A DNA stretch of 64,000 bases. It comes from Malurus cyaneus samueli. Taxonomy: Eukaryota; Chordata; Aves; Passeriformes; Maluridae. Below the pieces are notes generated by a model. It had not been told where the DNA came from. It saw nothing but the letters and a program-made list of their open reading frames with translations, and searched no databases. The translations under genes were made by a program, and so were the position numbers. Shown here piece by piece: positions 61,901 through 64,000 of the stretch (the first letter of the stretch is position 1; every line of letters starts with the position of its first letter). Where the stretch lies: positions 39,945,358 to 40,009,357 of the forward strand of contig CM019218.1 of NCBI GenBank assembly GCA_009741485.1, written 5' to 3'.

Positions 61901-62725
61901 CAGAGTGACTTGAAGTAGTTGGAGAAGTCAGGAGAAATCAGCAGAATCAGCACCTTCATTTTTAGCCAAACAAAATTCTTGGAAGACATTTAACGTATAA
62001 ACAGAGACTAACTTTCTCTCTTTTTAGAGATTGTTTTTACACACCAGGATTCTTAATGCTGAAAGTTGATATATCAAAGTTTATTTATTTGACCAACCCA
62101 AGTTTCATTATGCTGGAATGAATAATAAAATTATTAATTTTATAAAATAGGAGCCAATTTAAAGATCTTCTTTGGGTCCACTGTTTTGTAAGAAGGTGAT
62201 ACTTTCAAAAATAAAATACTTAAGAATTCACCTATAAATGGAATTTTTTTTGCTGTACAGCAATTGGAAAAATCTCTGATGCATCTAAAATATTTACAGC
62301 ACAATCCACAGGCTTGCAATGTAGCCTTCAGGAAGTCTGAAAATTTTTGATCCAAAACTTCATAAATCTCATCTTTTTCTTGACCTATTCCCTTAGCTCC
62401 AGAGTTTCCTGATGGAAGCAAATAATAAAGACTGTACTGCTTTATTCCTGCTGCTATAGATGAAAGATTTCCCTGCTGGTTTATATCTGTTTCCTGAAAA
62501 CAATTCTAAATAATTTTCATATATTTTTTAAAAAGATATGAATCTTACATATATCCAGGGAAAAGGTCTATTCGCTTGCTGTCTGTTCATTTTAAATAAG
62601 AGAATTAAAATTGTTTTTCATTAAAGTAGAATAAAAAAATAAACTTTTAATAGCAAGGACAACTAACTATATAGTGTATCACAAATTCTGTAATTTCAAC
62701 ATAACTTTTACAATGTTTTGTTTTG

Positions 62726-62748
62726 TTTTTTTTTTTTTTTTTTTTTTT
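62726..62748. repeat. T23 homopolymer tract
   Basis: Twenty-three consecutive T residues preceded by GTTTT units. No adjacent retrocopy was recognised. Confidence 0.9.
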
Positions 62749-62843
62749 GTAATTTAAACAAGTATATTATTTTTCTGCCAATTTATCTACGTAGTCCTGG
62801 AGGACATTACAGTCTCTCAATATTTACGGATTTAATATATTGA

Positions 62844-62906
62844 ATTCCTTGTATTTTCTTTGTATTCCTTGTATTATTCCTTGTATGTATTTCCTTGTAT
62901 TATTTC
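62844..62906. repeat. Short tandem repeat (ATTCCTTGT-type)
   Basis: About four imperfect copies of ATTCCTTGTAT with variable T/A insertions. It is a local minisatellite-like expansion. Confidence 0.85.
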
Positions 62907-63609
62907 TACCTAATGTAGCTATTTCACTGGGAAGGCCTTCCTGGCCTTCCTGGTTTGCTTTGACTTTGAACTGGAGGAAAGAATTCTTGGTTTCCCAGGT
63001 GTAAGTCATGTACTGCTGAAGGGCAAGTAAATGTCCCTTAATCCTTGGGACATGCTTCAAAACAGCTCTTTGGTGTTTTCAGCTGCTTTAATTTTGTTTA
63101 CAGAAATGGAGGCTCTTGAAAGGACTTTATTTTTAAAATACATTTTTTCAGCAATTTTGTTAAAACTCAGTTCAAAGGAATAGTCTACAGTTGGACATGC
63201 AGAAATGAGGCAGCCACTATTTACAATAAGTTTGTAATCCCTTGGCCAGGAAACTACTATCCATTTCCATTAATATCTCACTAATCTCAGCAAAAAGGAA
63301 AAAAAAACCCTCTTCTTACTTTAATAAAACAATGTGATGTTTTCAAAGAGAATGAAGAATAGATCAGTTCCAAATATTATTGTAGTTTCATCCTCAGTAA
63401 CACACAATCTGTGTGAAATCGAGCCCTTACAATTTTATTTGATTTAGTCCCATTTATTGCTTCACTGTCAGCTGAGGATTTCCCCTTCATACATGCTCTG
63501 TTGTTCTCTACTATGCAAGATTTCTTGATGGGTGTTTTTCCTTCTATTTTGCTTTGTAGATTCCAGCTTTACAGCTTAAACCCCCGGATCCTCAAATACT
63601 ATTGTAATT

Positions 63610-64000
63610 TACACAATTTCTCCAGCTCTGGAGCTCCCAACACAAGAAGAAAGAGAACCTGTTGGAGTGAGTGGAGAGGAGGACAGAAAAATGATCAGAG
63701 GGCTGGAGCAGGTATGAGGACAGGCTGAAAGAGTTGGGATTATTCAGCCTGGAGAAGAGAAGGATTCAGGCAGACCTTAGAGCACTTTCCAGTACCTAAA
63801 ACGAGCTTATAAGAAGGCTGGAGAGGGACTTTTTACAAGGGCACATAGTAACAGGACAAGGGAGAATGACTTTAAACAAAAAGAGGAAAGATGTCAATGA
63901 GACATTAGGAAAAAATTGTTTACTGTGAGGGTGGTGAAGCACTGGAACTGGCTGCCCAAAGAAGCTGTGGATGCCCCATCCCTGGAAGTGCTTAAGTCCA
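63610..64000 (+). mobile_element. CR1 LINE 3' region, cut by window edge
   Basis: Motifs in CR1 order: CAGCTCTGGAGCTCCC, AATGATCAGAGGGCTGGAGCA, ATGAGGACAGGCTGAAAGAG, TTCAGCCTGGAGAAGAGAAG, AAGAAGGCTGGAGAGGGACT, GTTTACTGTGAGGGTGGTGA, then AAGCTGTGGATGCCCCATCC. This is the end of the reverse-transcriptase ORF and the start of the 3' untranslated region. Many substitutions mark a mature, inactive copy. The 3' terminus lies beyond the window. Confidence 0.95.

Larger units (their letters stand above)
58488..63609. other. Non-coding sequence, no gene recognised
   Basis: About 5.1 kb of AT-rich sequence. The open frame at 59054-59278 (plus, 74 codons) is Glu/Lys-rich and looks protein-like, but lies in A-rich DNA with no domain or splice context. 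Short tandem duplications occur at 58916-58964 and 62844-62906, and a T23 run at 62726-62748. Confidence 0.55.

Noticed and set aside
1..64000. CRISPR arrays, operons, tRNA or rRNA genes
   Set aside because: No regularly spaced repeats, no rRNA-like conserved blocks, and no tRNA A/B-box pair with matching acceptor stem was found by reading.

Overview
This window looks like AT-rich, gene-poor nuclear DNA from a bird. The evidence is three fragments of chicken-repeat-1 (CR1) LINE and several long terminal repeats (LTRs) of the bird endogenous-retrovirus type that begins TGTCNTGGTTT and ends in CA. The LTR types resemble those common in songbirds and other Neoaves, but the order cannot be fixed by reading alone. 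No prokaryotic signatures are present (no operons, Shine-Dalgarno-led genes or CRISPR). No open reading frame exceeds 152 codons, and none matches a protein family I recognise. The window is therefore either intergenic (a gene desert) or deep inside a large intron.

Layout. 1-6.6 kb: unique AT-rich sequence with two perfect or near-perfect hairpins, a CA microsatellite and an AG microsatellite. 6.64-7.43 kb: a complete solo LTR, minus orientation, CpG-rich, with a 5-bp target duplication. 7.4-12.5 kb: unique sequence with a perfect 14-bp-arm palindrome and a 55-nt A tract. 12.57-13.44 kb: two adjoining, older LTR pieces in minus orientation. 13.4-35.5 kb: about 22 kb of mostly unrecognised single-copy-looking sequence, including one 57-nt exon-like segment at 29.29 kb. 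35.56-35.84 kb: a C21 tract followed by a CR1 3' end. 35.8-42.2 kb: unique sequence that may include a conserved regulatory block near 36.0-36.5 kb. 42.22 kb: a 26-bp interstitial telomere repeat, with a decayed CR1 reverse-transcriptase fragment just after it. 48.63-49.89 kb: a second complete solo LTR (1,261 bp, 5-bp target duplication). 49.9-57.9 kb: unique sequence with short tandem duplications and two weak exon-like segments. 57.9-58.49 kb: an older plus-strand LTR. 58.5-63.6 kb: unique AT-rich sequence. 63.6 kb to the end: a CR1 3' region that runs off the edge.

No genes can be shown to work together here. The best-supported functional DNA is LTR-derived: promoter and polyadenylation signals, YY1-like sites, and a nuclear-receptor-type direct repeat. 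I found no convincing new biological system. The items most worth checking are the exon-like segments, the composite LTR, and the telomere-repeat insertion beside a CR1.
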